From Legionellaceae bacterium (GTDB lineage Bacteria; Pseudomonadota; Gammaproteobacteria; Legionellales; Legionellaceae): a stretch of 39,721 nucleotides of DNA. This document shows positions 8,594 to 17,993 of this stretch, piece after piece; position 1 is the first letter of the stretch, and each line of letters begins with the position of its first letter. Under the pieces are notes generated by a model. The model was not told where the DNA came from. It saw only the letters and a list, made by a program, of their open reading frames with translations, and ran no database searches. The position numbers were made by a program, and so were the translations under genes. The stretch covers positions 1 through 39,721 of the forward strand of contig CANNJI010000016.1 of NCBI GenBank assembly GCA_947504875.1, in the 5' to 3' direction.

Positions 8594-9307
8594 ATGAAAA
8601 GTAAGTTGGCATTGACTGCCATAGCGCTGGCTGTATCTACCACCTTGTTTGCTGCCATTGATGCAAGCTCGTTGAAAACAACGGAAGATAAAATTTCTTA
8701 TATTATCGGAACAGACGTAGGTAAAAATTTCTCGCGTCAAAATATTCAAATTAATCCTATGATTTTTGAAAAAGGTTTAGAAGATGGATTGAGCGGTGGT
8801 GCGTTGTTGTTAGACGAAAAAGAAATGAAAGATATATTGAGTAAGTTTCAAAAGGACATCATGGAAAAACGAGCAGCAGAAACAAATAAAAAAGCTTCAG
8901 AAAACAAAGAAAAGGGTCTTGCCTTTTTAGCTGAAAACAAGAAAAAACCTGGGGTTGTATCACTTCCCAGTGGTTTGCAATATAAAATAATTACACCTGG
9001 AACCGGTCTTAAGCCTACGAAAGAAGATTTTGTTACGGTTGAATATACAGGCCATTTAATTAATGGTGATGTGTTTGATAGCACTGAAAAAACAGGTAAA
9101 CCAGCAACATTTAAGTTGTCACAAGTTATTCCTGGTTGGACTGAAGCCTTGCAACTAATGCCCGCTGGCTCTACATGGGAAGTTTACATTCCTTCTAACC
9201 TTGCTTATGGCGAGCGAAATGTAGGCGGTGCAATTGGTCCAAATGAAACACTGGTCTTCAATGTTCATTTAATCGAAGTCAAAAAAGAAGAAAAAAAAGT
9301 TAAATAA
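8594..9307 (+). CDS. mip: Macrophage infectivity potentiator Mip, FKBP-type peptidyl-prolyl isomerase
   Basis: The protein has 237 residues from the ATG at 8594; AAGGAG at 8581-8586 places the start there rather than at a TTG at 8588. Residues 1-20 are a signal peptide (cleavage after TTLFA). The N-terminal helical dimerisation part has [12 protein letters not shown] and [13 protein letters not shown] long linker helix follows, then the FKBP domain with [34 protein letters not shown] and NLAYG. The FKBP domain is nearly identical in sequence to the L. pneumophila Mip I recall. Mip is exported, dimeric, binds collagen and promotes infection of phagocytes and protozoa. The C-terminus is more lysine-rich than usual (KKEEKKVK). 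Three bases separate it from the AmpG-like gene, so the two are probably co-transcribed. Confidence 0.96.
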   Translation: MKSKLALTAIALAVSTTLFAAIDASSLKTTEDKISYIIGTDVGKNFSRQNIQINPMIFEKGLEDGLSGGALLLDEKEMKDILSKFQKDIMEKRAAETNKKASENKEKGLAFLAENKKKPGVVSLPSGLQYKIITPGTGLKPTKEDFVTVEYTGHLINGDVFDSTEKTGKPATFKLSQVIPGWTEALQLMPAGSTWEVYIPSNLAYGERNVGGAIGPNETLVFNVHLIEVKKEEKKVK

Positions 9308-9310
9308 ATA

Positions 9311-10576
9311 ATGAATAAGCGCCTGTTGATTGTTTTTTTGTTAGGTTTTTCTTCAGGCCTTCCTTTTGCTATGTTAGTTGGTACGCTGCAAGCCTGGTTT
9401 TCGACGTCAGGCTTGTCAGTGATGGCTTCGGGCTTATTAAGTCTCATAGGCCTTCCCTATAGTTATCGTTTTTTATGGGGCCCTTTGCTTGATCGTTTCA
9501 CGCTTTTTTCATTAGGAAAACGTCGCAGCTGGATTCTGCTGATGCAAATTTTGTTATTGCTCGGCTTTAATGCAATGGCATGGTGTTCTCCTCAAACATC
9601 CCCAGGGCTTATGATTTTTCTTGCTGTTTTGTTAGCTTGTTTTTCAGCGACACAAGATACGGTAATTGATGCTCAGCGCATAGAGTATCTTCCCAATGAA
9701 TCACATGGATTAGGTGCCTCGTTTGCTGTTGTAGGCTACCGTATTGCGCTGTTTATTTCGGGAGGTCTTTCATTGGTTATGGCCCAATATTGGGGATTCC
9801 CAATGGTTTATCAACTCATGGGTTTTTTAATGGTGGTGGGTATGATAGCCATTGTCATTAGCCGAGAGCCCGACAGCATTCCTGTGATGAAACAAAAAAC
9901 AACCCTTGCCTTTTTTATTGAGCCAATGCAGGCCCTGTTCGCGCGCTCAGGAGCCACCTATTTTATTTTATTTATTGTCTGTTATAAATTTGGTGAAGCG
10001 TTTACAGGTACCATGAGTGGTATTGTGATGCCATTTTTAATACAAGGCATTGGTTTTTCATTATCAACCATTGGATATGTCAATAAATTAATGGGTATTG
10101 CTGCGCTCATTACCGGTGGGCTAGCAGCTGGTTTTTTATTAATGCGTTGGTCATTAGATAAAGCCTTGCTTGTGTTTGGTTTATTTCAGGCATCCAGTAG
10201 TTTGTTATTTATTGCATTGGCAATGGTTGGAAAAAATATTATTTTATTTGCTGTTGCGGTCTTATGGGAAAACCTTGCTGCAGGGATGAGTTCTACTGCA
10301 TTGGTTGTTTTGATGATGCGCTGGGTTGACAGACGATTTACAGCAACACAATTTTCCATGCTGGTGGGTTTTTCTATGTTGCCCAGAGCATTTTCTGGGC
10401 CAATTGCGGCACTCATACAATCGCATCTAGGATGGGTTGGTCTATATCAGTGCTCGTTTTTACTTTCATTAACCTTTTTACCGTTTCTTTTCAGTCGAAC
10501 ATGGGATTCTAATGTTTACGATCATGACTCCTTACCGGTTGAAACACAGGCCATTGACTTGATCGAAAACAAATAG
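9311..10576 (+). CDS. AmpG-like major facilitator permease
   Basis: The 421-residue MFS protein has about twelve membrane helices. The N-terminus (LLGFSSGLPFAMLVGTLQAWF) and LWGPLLDRFTLFSLGKRRSW are typical of AmpG, the importer of anhydro-muropeptides for cell-wall recycling. SATQDTVIDAQRIEYLP is another AmpG-family signature. The C-terminal half has the second conserved cluster (VLMMRWVDRRFTATQFSML). The ATG lies 3 bp after the mip stop. I do not assign the ampG symbol, because Legionella genomes have several paralogues of this family and transport of muropeptides cannot be read from sequence alone. A run of nine T at 10609-10617 beyond the stop may end the transcript. Confidence 0.85.
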   Translation: MNKRLLIVFLLGFSSGLPFAMLVGTLQAWFSTSGLSVMASGLLSLIGLPYSYRFLWGPLLDRFTLFSLGKRRSWILLMQILLLLGFNAMAWCSPQTSPGLMIFLAVLLACFSATQDTVIDAQRIEYLPNESHGLGASFAVVGYRIALFISGGLSLVMAQYWGFPMVYQLMGFLMVVGMIAIVISREPDSIPVMKQKTTLAFFIEPMQALFARSGATYFILFIVCYKFGEAFTGTMSGIVMPFLIQGIGFSLSTIGYVNKLMGIAALITGGLAAGFLLMRWSLDKALLVFGLFQASSSLLFIALAMVGKNIILFAVAVLWENLAAGMSSTALVVLMMRWVDRRFTATQFSMLVGFSMLPRAFSGPIAALIQSHLGWVGLYQCSFLLSLTFLPFLFSRTWDSNVYDHDSLPVETQAIDLIENK

Positions 10577-10599
10577 CGAACCCTGAATAATAGCTGCGT

Positions 10600-10617
10600 A
10601 ACCTCTGGTTTTTTTTT
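10600..10617 (+). terminator. Possible weak terminator after the AmpG-like gene
   Basis: A small AACC-TCT-GGTT hairpin (10600-10610) runs directly into nine T residues (10609-10617). The stem has only four pairs, so termination would be weak; the position, 24 bp after the stop codon and before an independent operon, is the main support. Confidence 0.35.
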
Positions 10618-10671
10618 GAATTTTAATTCATAGTAATCAATTGATTTTATAGCCTTATGTTAGGGGGTAAA

Positions 10672-11826
10672 ATGGATTTTCAATTGACGCAAGAGCATGA
10701 GTTATTCCGAAATATGGCGAGTACCTTTGCTCGAGAAAAATTACTGCCAAAAGCCGCTTATTGGGACGAGCACGGCTATTTCCCTGTTGACATCCTTCGT
10801 GAAGCTGCTGCACTAGGCATGGCAGGTATGGTGACGCGTGAAGATATTGGTGGGGCTAACTTATCCCGCTTAAATGCAGCATTGATTTTTGAAGAATTAG
10901 CTACGGGTTGTATTAGTACCAGCGCGTATTTGTCTATTCATAATATGGTTACAAGTCTCATTGATAAGTATGCAGCTGAAGCTTTACGTGAGCACTATGG
11001 ACCTCGTTTAACGAGTATGGCGTGTTTAGCAAGTTATTGTCTTACCGAACCAGATTCAGGCTCTGATGCTGCTTCGTTGAAAACGAGCGCTGTTCGAGAA
11101 GGTGATGTTTATGTTTTAAATGGCGCAAAAGCATTTATCTCAGGTGGTAGTGTTAGTGATGTCTATTTGTGTATGGTCAGAACAGGGGACGATACTCATC
11201 ATGGGATCAGTTGTCTGCTTGTTGATAAAGAAACGCCGGGGCTTAGCTTTGGTCAATTAGAAAAAAAAATGGGGTGGCGCAATCAACCCACCACGATGGT
11301 ATTTTTCGAAAATTGCCGAGTGCCAGTAACGCATTTGGTTGGTGAAGAAGGCATGGGCTTTAAAATCGCGTTGAGTGCTCTTAATGGTGGGCGTATCAAC
11401 ATAGCCGCTTGCTCTTTGGGTGGTGCTAAAGCGTGCTTGCGTTTAACACATGCTTATATGCACGAACGAAAACAATTTTCTCATACCTTGTCAGAGTTTC
11501 AGGCATTACGCTTCTATTTTGCAGACATGCTTACAGCTTTTGAAGCCGCACGACTCATGGTTTATCGTGCAGCAGATGCATTGGATCATGGCCATGACAA
11601 AGCACCCATGTATTGTGCGATGGCTAAACGACTGGCCACAGATGTTGCTTTTAAAATCAGTGATAAAGCGATGCAATTACACGGAGGCTATGGGTATTTG
11701 TGTGAGTATCCGATTGAGCGATTATTTAGAGATTTACGTGTTCACCAAATTTTAGAAGGAACCAATGAGATTATGCGCGAAATTATCGCAAAAGCAGGGT
11801 TAGATTCACTGTATTCAATCGACTAA
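10672..11826 (+). CDS. Acyl-CoA dehydrogenase, probably isobutyryl-CoA dehydrogenase type
   Basis: The 384-residue FAD flavoenzyme starts at the ATG at 10672, because AGGGGG at 10662-10667 precedes it and MDFQLTQEH is the usual N-terminus. It would oxidise a short acyl-CoA to the 2-enoyl-CoA and pass electrons to ETF. Signatures are CLTEPDSGSDAASLKT (FAD/substrate binding), NGAKAFISGG, and near the end QILEGTNEIMR with the catalytic glutamate. The next two genes are an enoyl-CoA hydratase and a 3-hydroxyisobutyryl-CoA hydrolase, so isobutyryl-CoA from valine is the likely substrate. Butyryl-CoA-type activity cannot be excluded by sequence. First gene of a three-gene operon; 15 bp to the next. 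Confidence 0.9.
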   Translation: MDFQLTQEHELFRNMASTFAREKLLPKAAYWDEHGYFPVDILREAAALGMAGMVTREDIGGANLSRLNAALIFEELATGCISTSAYLSIHNMVTSLIDKYAAEALREHYGPRLTSMACLASYCLTEPDSGSDAASLKTSAVREGDVYVLNGAKAFISGGSVSDVYLCMVRTGDDTHHGISCLLVDKETPGLSFGQLEKKMGWRNQPTTMVFFENCRVPVTHLVGEEGMGFKIALSALNGGRINIAACSLGGAKACLRLTHAYMHERKQFSHTLSEFQALRFYFADMLTAFEAARLMVYRAADALDHGHDKAPMYCAMAKRLATDVAFKISDKAMQLHGGYGYLCEYPIERLFRDLRVHQILEGTNEIMREIIAKAGLDSLYSID

Positions 11827-11841
11827 ACAAGGAGTGACACC

Positions 11842-12615
11842 ATGTCTGATGTAGAAAAAAAAATTGAGAAGGGTATTTTGATATTGACATTAAATCGGCC
11901 TGAAAAATTAAATGCGCTAAGCACTGAGGTACTTGAAGCGCTTGATATTGCATTTACAGAAGCTAAACAGAATGATGCTGTCAAAGCGATCATTATTACT
12001 GGGCAAGGTAAAGCATTCTGTGCGGGTGCTGATATCAGTCGATTAGCGGCATGCGATGCTGAACGTGGATATCAATTTGCGCGGTTTGGTCAGCATGTTT
12101 TTCGAAATTTAGAAACGCTTGGGAAACCTTCGCTTGCTGTTATTAATGGATATACCTTTGGTGGGGGCTGTGAACTTGCAATGGCTGCAACCTTACGCAT
12201 TGCGGCTGAAACTGCACAATTTGGGCAGCCTGAAATTAAGCTTGGGATTATTCCTGGTTATGGTGGAACACAACGTTTAGCGCGCTTAGTCGGGAAGGGG
12301 CGTGCGCTCGATTTGTGTTTAACGGGTCGCTTTATTGATGCACAAACAGCTTGTATGTGGGGTCTTGTGAATGAGGTGGTTGCGCCAGATGCTTTGATGG
12401 CTCGTGCACATAAGCTATTAGAAGGATTAATTGCACTTGCACCGCTCGCTTTATCAAGCATCATGGAGGTGATTGATCATGGTTATAATTTATCATTAAC
12501 AGATGCGCTTCATTTGGAAGCTGTTCATTTTTCGCGGATTTGTGCAAGTGAAGATAAACAAGAAGGGGTTGCAGCTTTTCTAGAAAAACGCACACCTCAA
12601 TTTATAGGTAAATGA
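11842..12615 (+). CDS. Enoyl-CoA hydratase (crotonase family)
   Basis: The 257-residue crotonase-fold enzyme has an AAGGAG Shine-Dalgarno just before it (around 11828). It would hydrate an enoyl-CoA, here probably methacrylyl-CoA, to the 3-hydroxyacyl-CoA. The oxyanion-hole segment is GQGKAFCAGADIS, and the active-site region is NGYTFGGGCELAMA followed by FGQPEIKLGIIPGYGGTQRL. Both catalytic glutamates (in GGGCE and QPEIKLG) are present, as expected for a true hydratase rather than an isomerase-only relative. The stop overlaps the start of the next gene by 4 bp, so translation is probably coupled. Confidence 0.92.
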   Translation: MSDVEKKIEKGILILTLNRPEKLNALSTEVLEALDIAFTEAKQNDAVKAIIITGQGKAFCAGADISRLAACDAERGYQFARFGQHVFRNLETLGKPSLAVINGYTFGGGCELAMAATLRIAAETAQFGQPEIKLGIIPGYGGTQRLARLVGKGRALDLCLTGRFIDAQTACMWGLVNEVVAPDALMARAHKLLEGLIALAPLALSSIMEVIDHGYNLSLTDALHLEAVHFSRICASEDKQEGVAAFLEKRTPQFIGK

Positions 12616-13673
12616 TGATGTCCGAGCACCTGATTATTTCAGTTGAAAACCATATTGGACGAATCATGTTAAATCGCCCACAGTCTTTAAATGCACTCAC
12701 ATTGCCAATGATTCAAACCTTACAGATACAGTTGGATTTATGGGAAATGGATGAGCATATTCATGCTGTTGTCGTTGATGCGGTGCCTGGGCGCGCATTT
12801 TGTGCCGGTGGGGATGTGCGCTTTCTATATGACAAAGGCCGTGACGATCTGAACACTGCGATGTCATTTTTTTGGCACGAGTATCGATTAAATTACACCA
12901 TTCATCAATATAAAAAGCCTTATATCGTGTTAATGAATGGCGTAACGATGGGTGGCGGTGTAGGGATTGCTTTGCATGGGAAATACACCATTGCAAGTGA
13001 ACATTTTACTTTTGCAATGCCTGAAACTGCCATTGGTTTTTTTCCTGATATTGGGTCTAGTTATTTATTATCACGGTGTAAACATCATATCGGGATGTAT
13101 TTAGGTTTAACCGGCGCTCGATTAAAGGCGGTCGAAGCGCTTCGACTTGAATTAATACATGCTTATGTACCGCATGAATCTTTCCCTTCTATTCTTAACG
13201 CGTTGGTGCATGCTGATTTATCCGTTCAAGCGCATAAAAAAGTGGAGGAAACGATTGCGTGCTATCACGTAGAGCCCGATCACGTTGATGAAGGATTAAG
13301 GTATACCCAAATAGAGACATGTTTCAATCAATCAACCCTTTTAGAGATTATGCAAGCGCTTGTTTTAGATGGATCGGCCTGGGCAAGAGAAACCCATCAG
13401 GCGCTTCTTAAAAAATCGCCGCTAAGCCTTTTTATAACGCACGCATTATTGCTGAAGGCTCAAACAAAAACTTTAAAAGCGTGTTTAACGATGGATTACG
13501 CTGTGGCTTATCATTGTTTGAAGCACGCTGATTTTTATGAAGGTGTTAGAGCTGTATTGATTGATAAGGATAATACGCCTCGCTGGGATCCGGATTCGCT
13601 TGAGCGCGTATCCTTAGATAAAGTTAAGGCGTATTTTGATAGGCCAGATGCGTTAGACGATTTATTATTGTAA
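12612..13673 (+). CDS. 3-hydroxyisobutyryl-CoA hydrolase-type crotonase
   Basis: The 353-residue protein has the longer crotonase form typical of HIBCH, with an extra C-terminal helical part. Motifs are PGRAFCAGGDVRFLYDKG, NGVTMGGGVGIALHG and AMPETAIGFFPDIGSSYLLSR; the PETAIGFFPDIG segment separates hydrolases from ordinary hydratases. It would release 3-hydroxyisobutyrate from its CoA ester, the step of valine catabolism that removes the reactive methacrylyl-CoA branch. Three ATG codons run in tandem (12612, 12615, 12618), so the exact start is uncertain by two residues. The dehydrogenases for the following steps (MmsB, MmsA) are not in the window. Confidence 0.88.
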   Translation: MMMSEHLIISVENHIGRIMLNRPQSLNALTLPMIQTLQIQLDLWEMDEHIHAVVVDAVPGRAFCAGGDVRFLYDKGRDDLNTAMSFFWHEYRLNYTIHQYKKPYIVLMNGVTMGGGVGIALHGKYTIASEHFTFAMPETAIGFFPDIGSSYLLSRCKHHIGMYLGLTGARLKAVEALRLELIHAYVPHESFPSILNALVHADLSVQAHKKVEETIACYHVEPDHVDEGLRYTQIETCFNQSTLLEIMQALVLDGSAWARETHQALLKKSPLSLFITHALLLKAQTKTLKACLTMDYAVAYHCLKHADFYEGVRAVLIDKDNTPRWDPDSLERVSLDKVKAYFDRPDALDDLLL

Positions 13674-13714
13674 GACCCTGGTTTTAAATTTACTTAACAA
13701 TTGTCTTCTTTGAC

Positions 13715-14104
13715 TTACATCCGGGGGCTATCAGGAGGGCTATTGGGAGAACTTCCAAGTTGCTCTTCACGCAAGTCCCGCATTACCGCGCGGATTTCAG
13801 TGAGCGTTGCCACGATGTCTCGACCAGGTTTGACGATTGGCTCTGCAATGTCCTGATTTCCCTCGCGTTCCAAGACTCGATCAATCTGTCCTTCGACTGT
13901 TTTTATCAGATATTCAATCGTACCATTAACGTCATAATCATTGGGGTCTAACATACGATGAAAAACTTCCTCAGAGAGGTGATCTGAACAAGCCAGAACA
14001 ACATCACGCATACTTGAAGAACCGAACGCAGGTGTGCTTACGCGGCCTAGGTTCATTTGTTCCAATAGTTGTTGGCTGAGATCCATTAATGTGTTGTTTG
14101 GCAT
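13715..14104 (-). CDS. Small hypothetical protein, not recognised
   Basis: The 129-residue protein begins at the ATG at 14104, since AAGGAAT lies 7 bp before it; an in-frame ATG ten codons upstream lacks a site. No known domain is recognised. It is acidic and helical in the middle (HLSEEVFHRMLDPNDYD, then a heptad-like TVEGQIDRVLE and LTEIRAVMRDLREEQ), with a disordered serine/proline tail. No signal peptide or membrane segment is seen. A glutamate-containing segment near the C-terminus is loosely like the E-block of Dot/Icm substrates, but this is weak. The gene converges on the valine operon, 41 bp from its end. Confidence 0.65.
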   Translation of the reverse strand: MPNNTLMDLSQQLLEQMNLGRVSTPAFGSSSMRDVVLACSDHLSEEVFHRMLDPNDYDVNGTIEYLIKTVEGQIDRVLEREGNQDIAEPIVKPGRDIVATLTEIRAVMRDLREEQLGSSPNSPPDSPRM

Positions 14105-14151
14105 TATATATTCCTTAATGATTAAACAGTACACTATTAATATAGCATACT

Positions 14152-14193
14152 TTGGGGCAAGACGCTTTTGGGCCTATTCTTATCTTACCCCAA
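14152..14193. repeat. Inverted repeat between HU gene and small orphan gene
   Basis: Arms TTGGGGCAAGA (14152-14162) and TCTTACCCCAA (14183-14193) pair at 10 of 11 positions around a 20-base loop. It lies just after the HU stop codon on the minus strand. No U-run follows, so it may be an mRNA-stabilising hairpin or imperfect terminator of the HU transcript. Confidence 0.4.
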
Positions 14194-14205
14194 TCATCAA
14201 GTGGT

Positions 14206-14481
14206 TTATTTGTTAATGGCTTCTTTCAGCTTTGAACCCGCTTTGAAGCTAACAATATTGCTGGCTGCGATGTTTAATGGTGCACCTGTTGATGGATTTC
14301 GTCCTGTTCGTGCTGCTCTCTTTTTGACGGAAATACTAGCAAAACCTGGTAAAACAATAGAATCGCCTTTGGCAAGTAAATCTGTGATTGAACTCATAAC
14401 TGCATGTAACGCATTTTCTGCATCTTTTTTTGTTAAATCCGCTGCTTTGCTGATGGCATCAATCAGTTCCTTTTTTTTCAT
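14206..14481 (-). CDS. DNA-binding protein HU
   Basis: The 91-residue histone-like nucleoid protein has the standard HU length. The N-terminal helices read KKKELIDAISKAADLTKKDAE, and the beta-arm core contains GFASISVKKRAARTGRNPSTG, including the conserved arm-tip NP (intercalating proline) and the following FKAGSKLKEAIN. It bends and compacts DNA as a dimer without strict sequence preference. AAGGAG lies before the ATG. The beta arm fits HU rather than IHF. Upstream 14482-14592 has a perfect -35 TTGACA (minus strand, 14561-14566), but the best -10 (14540-14545) is at a non-ideal 15-bp spacing. Confidence 0.93.
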   Translation of the reverse strand: MKKKELIDAISKAADLTKKDAENALHAVMSSITDLLAKGDSIVLPGFASISVKKRAARTGRNPSTGAPLNIAASNIVSFKAGSKLKEAINK

Positions 14482-14592
14482 TGTATTCTCCTTGGTTTTT
14501 TAGCAGTAAAGTCCCAGCTGATAGGGGGCTTCTTTAATAGTGATACATAGTTCATCTGAATGTCAACTGAGTTCAGCATAGTATAATGAAAT

Positions 14593-14952
14593 TTAATGTT
14601 GATCAGGTATGGTTGTTCTTTTAATTGACGTATAGTAGAAATCAATATCTTCCTCGCATTCTTTTTGAGTGTCTCCTGAGTTACGACAAACATCAAATAA
14701 ACGTTTAATTTGAATATATTCGTTTTGAGAAACAAATCGGGGATTAATTTTTTTTTCTTTTGAAAAGAGATTGGTGTTCTCATCAGCCGGATGTAATAAA
14801 GCATTGGGATCTAAAAGACAGGCGTTGGTGGCCTTGATGGTCATCGCAGCAATATCGCCTTTTTTATTGCCTAATGAAAACAGGGTTTGAGCGATGTCGC
14901 ATGCTCGAACCGCAGAATATTGTTTTGCTGGTGTTTCTACTTTATTTTTCAT
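14593..14952 (-). CDS. Hypothetical protein coupled to astB
   Basis: The 119-residue protein has no domain I recognise. Its start follows the astB stop by one base, and AAGGA inside the end of astB serves as ribosome site, so it is very likely the last gene of the astD-astB transcript. The sequence is soluble, with several cysteines (ACDIA, ATNACLL, FDVCRNSGDTQKECEED). The C-terminal NSGDTQKEC-type spacing could be a disulphide or metal pair, which is speculative. No signal peptide. Its place suggests a role tied to arginine catabolism or a hitch-hiking gene; function unknown. Confidence 0.7.
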   Translation of the reverse strand: MKNKVETPAKQYSAVRACDIAQTLFSLGNKKGDIAAMTIKATNACLLDPNALLHPADENTNLFSKEKKINPRFVSQNEYIQIKRLFDVCRNSGDTQKECEEDIDFYYTSIKRTTIPDQH

Positions 14953-14953
14953 G

Positions 14954-16282
14954 CTAATGATCCTTGTTTTGAAAGGGATAAATTGATCCGAGGTCTAAAA
15001 TTTGTGTCAGCGCATCAAGAGCGCTTTCTGATTCATTGATAAGCTCCGGGTCGGCCAGATCTTTGAATGATAATTCAGTTCTATAATGACGTAAAACCCA
15101 CGCTTTAAGTTTATTTAAAAGAGAGGGGGTGACGATTACCCCTGGATGCATGGCATTGAATTCCCTGATATTCAAAGGAACGCGTAAACGAAGGCACGCC
15201 GGGCCGCCGCCATTGCGCATACTTTGTTTGAGATCCAAATAATATACTTGTTTGATTGGATTACGGGGATCACTGATCCATGTTTGAATTAATGCATGAC
15301 TATGAATATTATTTTTGCATTCTTCTGGCGCAATCAAGGCCATGCTGTGATCGGGTAGGGTAATGATTTGGGAGTTAAATAAATAAGTTTTAACAGCGTC
15401 TTTTAACGATAAGATGGCATTTGGAACAACGATAATTTGCAGATCAAAATTAGCTTTTGCTTCGAGTTCGTTTAAGATTTTTTGCTGTTCAAAAAAAGCG
15501 TACTCATGAACCAAAAACAGTGATTCATTTGCAACTGAAATGACATCATTATGAAAAACGCCTGCGTCAATGGCGATGGGATGTTGTTGAGCAAATAACA
15601 CGTTGTTTGGATTAAGCCCATGGCTTCGTGCAATGGCTTCAGACGCTAAACGTGATTGACGGCATGGGAAAATGGCATTTTTATGGGCTTCACCATAAAC
15701 AAATAAATTAAGACCCGGCATGTCATGAGATTTACAGAATCGGTTATGGTTTGCAGCGCCTTCATCACCAAAATGTAGGGTTTGAGGGAGTAGGTTGTGA
15801 TGTTCAAAGTAGGCCTCATCTGAAAATATTTTAGCTAAAAGATTTTTTGAAAAGGATGCTTCATTAGCGCGATGTAGGTTTGAGATTAGATTTGCAGCAG
15901 TGAAATGTACAAGACCATTGTGTGTATCTTGACTTGATGAAACAGTTGCTGCATTTGCTGCCCACATACTTGATGCAGAGTAGCTTGCTGATAATAATTC
16001 GGGCGCCTCTTTTTTTGCTAATTGAAGCTGTTGTTCTGGTGAGCCTGAAAACCCTAATGTCTTGAGCAGCGCTAAATCAGGTCGTTGATGGGGGGGAAGT
16101 ACGGCTTGTTGAATGCCTAAACCATGTAATAGCTCCATTTTATGCAGTCCTTGAAGGGCCGCCGCACGAGGATTTGATAATTGATGTGCGTTTGATGTTG
16201 AGGCTGTATTGCCCCATGAAAGGCCGGCATAGTGATGCGTTGGTCCAACGAGCCCTTCAAGATTGAGTTCGTAGGTTGTCAT
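14954..16282 (-). CDS. astB: N-succinylarginine dihydrolase AstB
   Basis: The 442-residue enzyme of the arginine succinyltransferase pathway converts N2-succinylarginine to N2-succinylornithine, ammonia and CO2. The guanidine-modifying catalytic residues are visible: Glu174 in [12 protein letters not shown], His244 in VFHNDVISV and Cys363 in [14 protein letters not shown], at nearly the same positions as in E. coli AstB. The N-terminus ([21 protein letters not shown]) is family-typical. The gene overlaps astD by 4 bp and is followed immediately by the small orphan. astA, astC and astE are not in the window. Confidence 0.96.
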   Translation of the reverse strand: MTTYELNLEGLVGPTHHYAGLSWGNTASTSNAHQLSNPRAAALQGLHKMELLHGLGIQQAVLPPHQRPDLALLKTLGFSGSPEQQLQLAKKEAPELLSASYSASSMWAANAATVSSSQDTHNGLVHFTAANLISNLHRANEASFSKNLLAKIFSDEAYFEHHNLLPQTLHFGDEGAANHNRFCKSHDMPGLNLFVYGEAHKNAIFPCRQSRLASEAIARSHGLNPNNVLFAQQHPIAIDAGVFHNDVISVANESLFLVHEYAFFEQQKILNELEAKANFDLQIIVVPNAILSLKDAVKTYLFNSQIITLPDHSMALIAPEECKNNIHSHALIQTWISDPRNPIKQVYYLDLKQSMRNGGGPACLRLRVPLNIREFNAMHPGVIVTPSLLNKLKAWVLRHYRTELSFKDLADPELINESESALDALTQILDLGSIYPFQNKDH

Positions 16283-17733
16283 AAGGTGGGTACTCCAGGC
16301 AAAAGCGTTTCTGGGAGTTTAAGCTGTTCTTCTTCAATACTTGCAATGGGATAAACGCAATAGTCAGCTGCAAAATATGCACTGGGCCGATGATTGCCGC
16401 TCAGTCCAACCCCACCAAAGGGAAGAACGCTCGCAGCACCTGTGGTTGGCCTGTTCCAGTTGATAAGCCCTGCACGAATATGCTGATAAAACGTTTGATA
16501 ATTCGCAGCATTGTCACTGATTAATCCTGCTGCCAAGCCGTAGCGTGTTTGGTTGGCAAGCGCAATAGCGTGTTTGAAGTTGGTATACCGATAAATTTGG
16601 ACAAAAGGCGCAAATAGCTCTTCATCTGGCGGGTTTAAAACGTGCGTCATATCCATAATCCCAGGTGAGAGAAACCCTGTTTTTTCTTTAAGGTGTTCCA
16701 TGCGTAACAAACTTACGCCACCAATTTTTGCTAAAGCATCTTGAGTTTTAACGTGTTGTTTCGCATGCAACTCATGAATAACAGGCCCCATGAAGGGTGC
16801 TGGATCATCAAAAGGAGAGCCAATCCGAATAGCCTGTGTTGCATTGATAAGGGCGTTTAGATACTGATCGCCTGCTGAATTATTTGGAATCATGATGCGT
16901 CTGGCACACGTGCAGCGTTGCCCTGCTGTTAAAAAACTTGATAATAAAGTATGGTATATTGCGGCAGGAATACTGTTGACTTCATCAATAATTAAAGGGT
17001 TGTTCCCTCCCATTTCAAGCGCAAGAATAACTTCAGGTCGTTTAGAAAAAAATTGATTAATAGCAACGCCAGCACGATAACTACCCGTAAAATAAACACC
17101 CTGAAGTTCATGTTGAAAAGTAGACTTTGCTGTTTCGGCATTTCCTTGCACAAGGGTTAACACGCCTTTGGGAAGACCGCTCTCATGCCAGCAGTTAACA
17201 ATAAATTCAGCGACGGCAGGTGTTAACTCACTGGGTTTATAGATGACGGTATTTCCTGCGAGTAAGGCCGGGACAATATGTCCATTGCTGATGTGCGCTG
17301 GAAAGTTAAATGGGCCTAGAACGAGCACAACACCTTGAGGTTTATAACGGAGGCAGCTTTTGATATTGTTTTGTGTTTTAATTTGTTCAGACGTTCGGTC
17401 TTGATATGCCTTAATTGACAGGGCTATTTTCCCAATCACTGCATTCGTTTCTGTCTCTGCTTCCCAATAGGGTTTTCCTGTTTCCGTGGCGATTAATTGG
17501 GTTAAAATAGAGTGTTTTTTTTTAATTTCTTGAGCAAAGTTTTCAAGATAAATTGCGCGCTCAGCCACTTGGAGTGACGCCCAGGGGCCCATAGCATGAT
17601 GAGCGGCCTGGTAGCTTGCAGCGATTTCTTTTTGCGTGGCAATCCGTCCTTCCCAGATGATCTGTCCATTGGTTGGATCATTTGAATAGAACAGTTCACC
17701 TTCCGTGTGTTTTTTTATCTCTTGGTGGCTCAT
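16279..17733 (-). CDS. astD: Succinylglutamate-semialdehyde dehydrogenase AstD
   Basis: The NAD-dependent aldehyde dehydrogenase of the fourth AST step oxidises N-succinylglutamate semialdehyde to N-succinylglutamate. I choose the ATG at 17733 (484 residues), because AGGAG precedes it at the right distance; an in-frame ATG six codons upstream has no such site. Landmarks are Asn143 in [21 protein letters not shown] (cofactor binding), general base Glu240 in ALEMGGNNP, and catalytic Cys274 in GQRCTCARR. The C-terminal [21 protein letters not shown] is typical of AstD. It opens the astD-astB-orphan operon. The upstream intergenic region contains three related repeats that could influence its promoter. 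Confidence 0.95.
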   Translation of the reverse strand: MSHQEIKKHTEGELFYSNDPTNGQIIWEGRIATQKEIAASYQAAHHAMGPWASLQVAERAIYLENFAQEIKKKHSILTQLIATETGKPYWEAETETNAVIGKIALSIKAYQDRTSEQIKTQNNIKSCLRYKPQGVVLVLGPFNFPAHISNGHIVPALLAGNTVIYKPSELTPAVAEFIVNCWHESGLPKGVLTLVQGNAETAKSTFQHELQGVYFTGSYRAGVAINQFFSKRPEVILALEMGGNNPLIIDEVNSIPAAIYHTLLSSFLTAGQRCTCARRIMIPNNSAGDQYLNALINATQAIRIGSPFDDPAPFMGPVIHELHAKQHVKTQDALAKIGGVSLLRMEHLKEKTGFLSPGIMDMTHVLNPPDEELFAPFVQIYRYTNFKHAIALANQTRYGLAAGLISDNAANYQTFYQHIRAGLINWNRPTTGAASVLPFGGVGLSGNHRPSAYFAADYCVYPIASIEEEQLKLPETLLPGVPTL

Positions 17734-17795
17734 CCTTTCTCCTGTAGACATCCATCAATTAAATTTTGGAACCGGATAGTTGGTTTGCTGGACAG

Positions 17796-17944
17796 TTATA
17801 GTGTCGTACAGATGACTTGATGAACAGGTAAGCACGCTTTGTCTGAGCATAGCGAGTTTAGTGCGCTTAATCGGTCATCAAGTCATATGGAAGGCACTAT
17901 AAACGCGCTTTATCAGCCATCAAGTGATCTGCCCGGTACTATAA
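17796..17944. repeat. Three copies of a 28-bp repeat between potD and astD
   Basis: One copy is inverted (17796-17823) and two are direct (17875-17902 and about 17917-17944). The core reads CATCAAGT-SAT, then about 10 variable bases, then ACTATAA. Copies 1 and 2 match at 24 of 28 positions and could form a long hairpin with about 50 bases between arms. Copy 3 is more diverged. The interval of 242 bp between potD and astD holds no gene. It resembles an intergenic mini-repeat cluster and not a CRISPR, as the spacing is irregular and the orientation mixed. Confidence 0.75.
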
Positions 17945-17993
17945 AACATGAGCTTGATTAAATATATTACATTGTATTGGAGTATCGTGGTGA

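Noticed and set aside
17796-17944. CRISPR-like repeats
   Set aside because: Only three copies, mixed orientation, irregular spacing and sequence divergence; no cas genes nearby.
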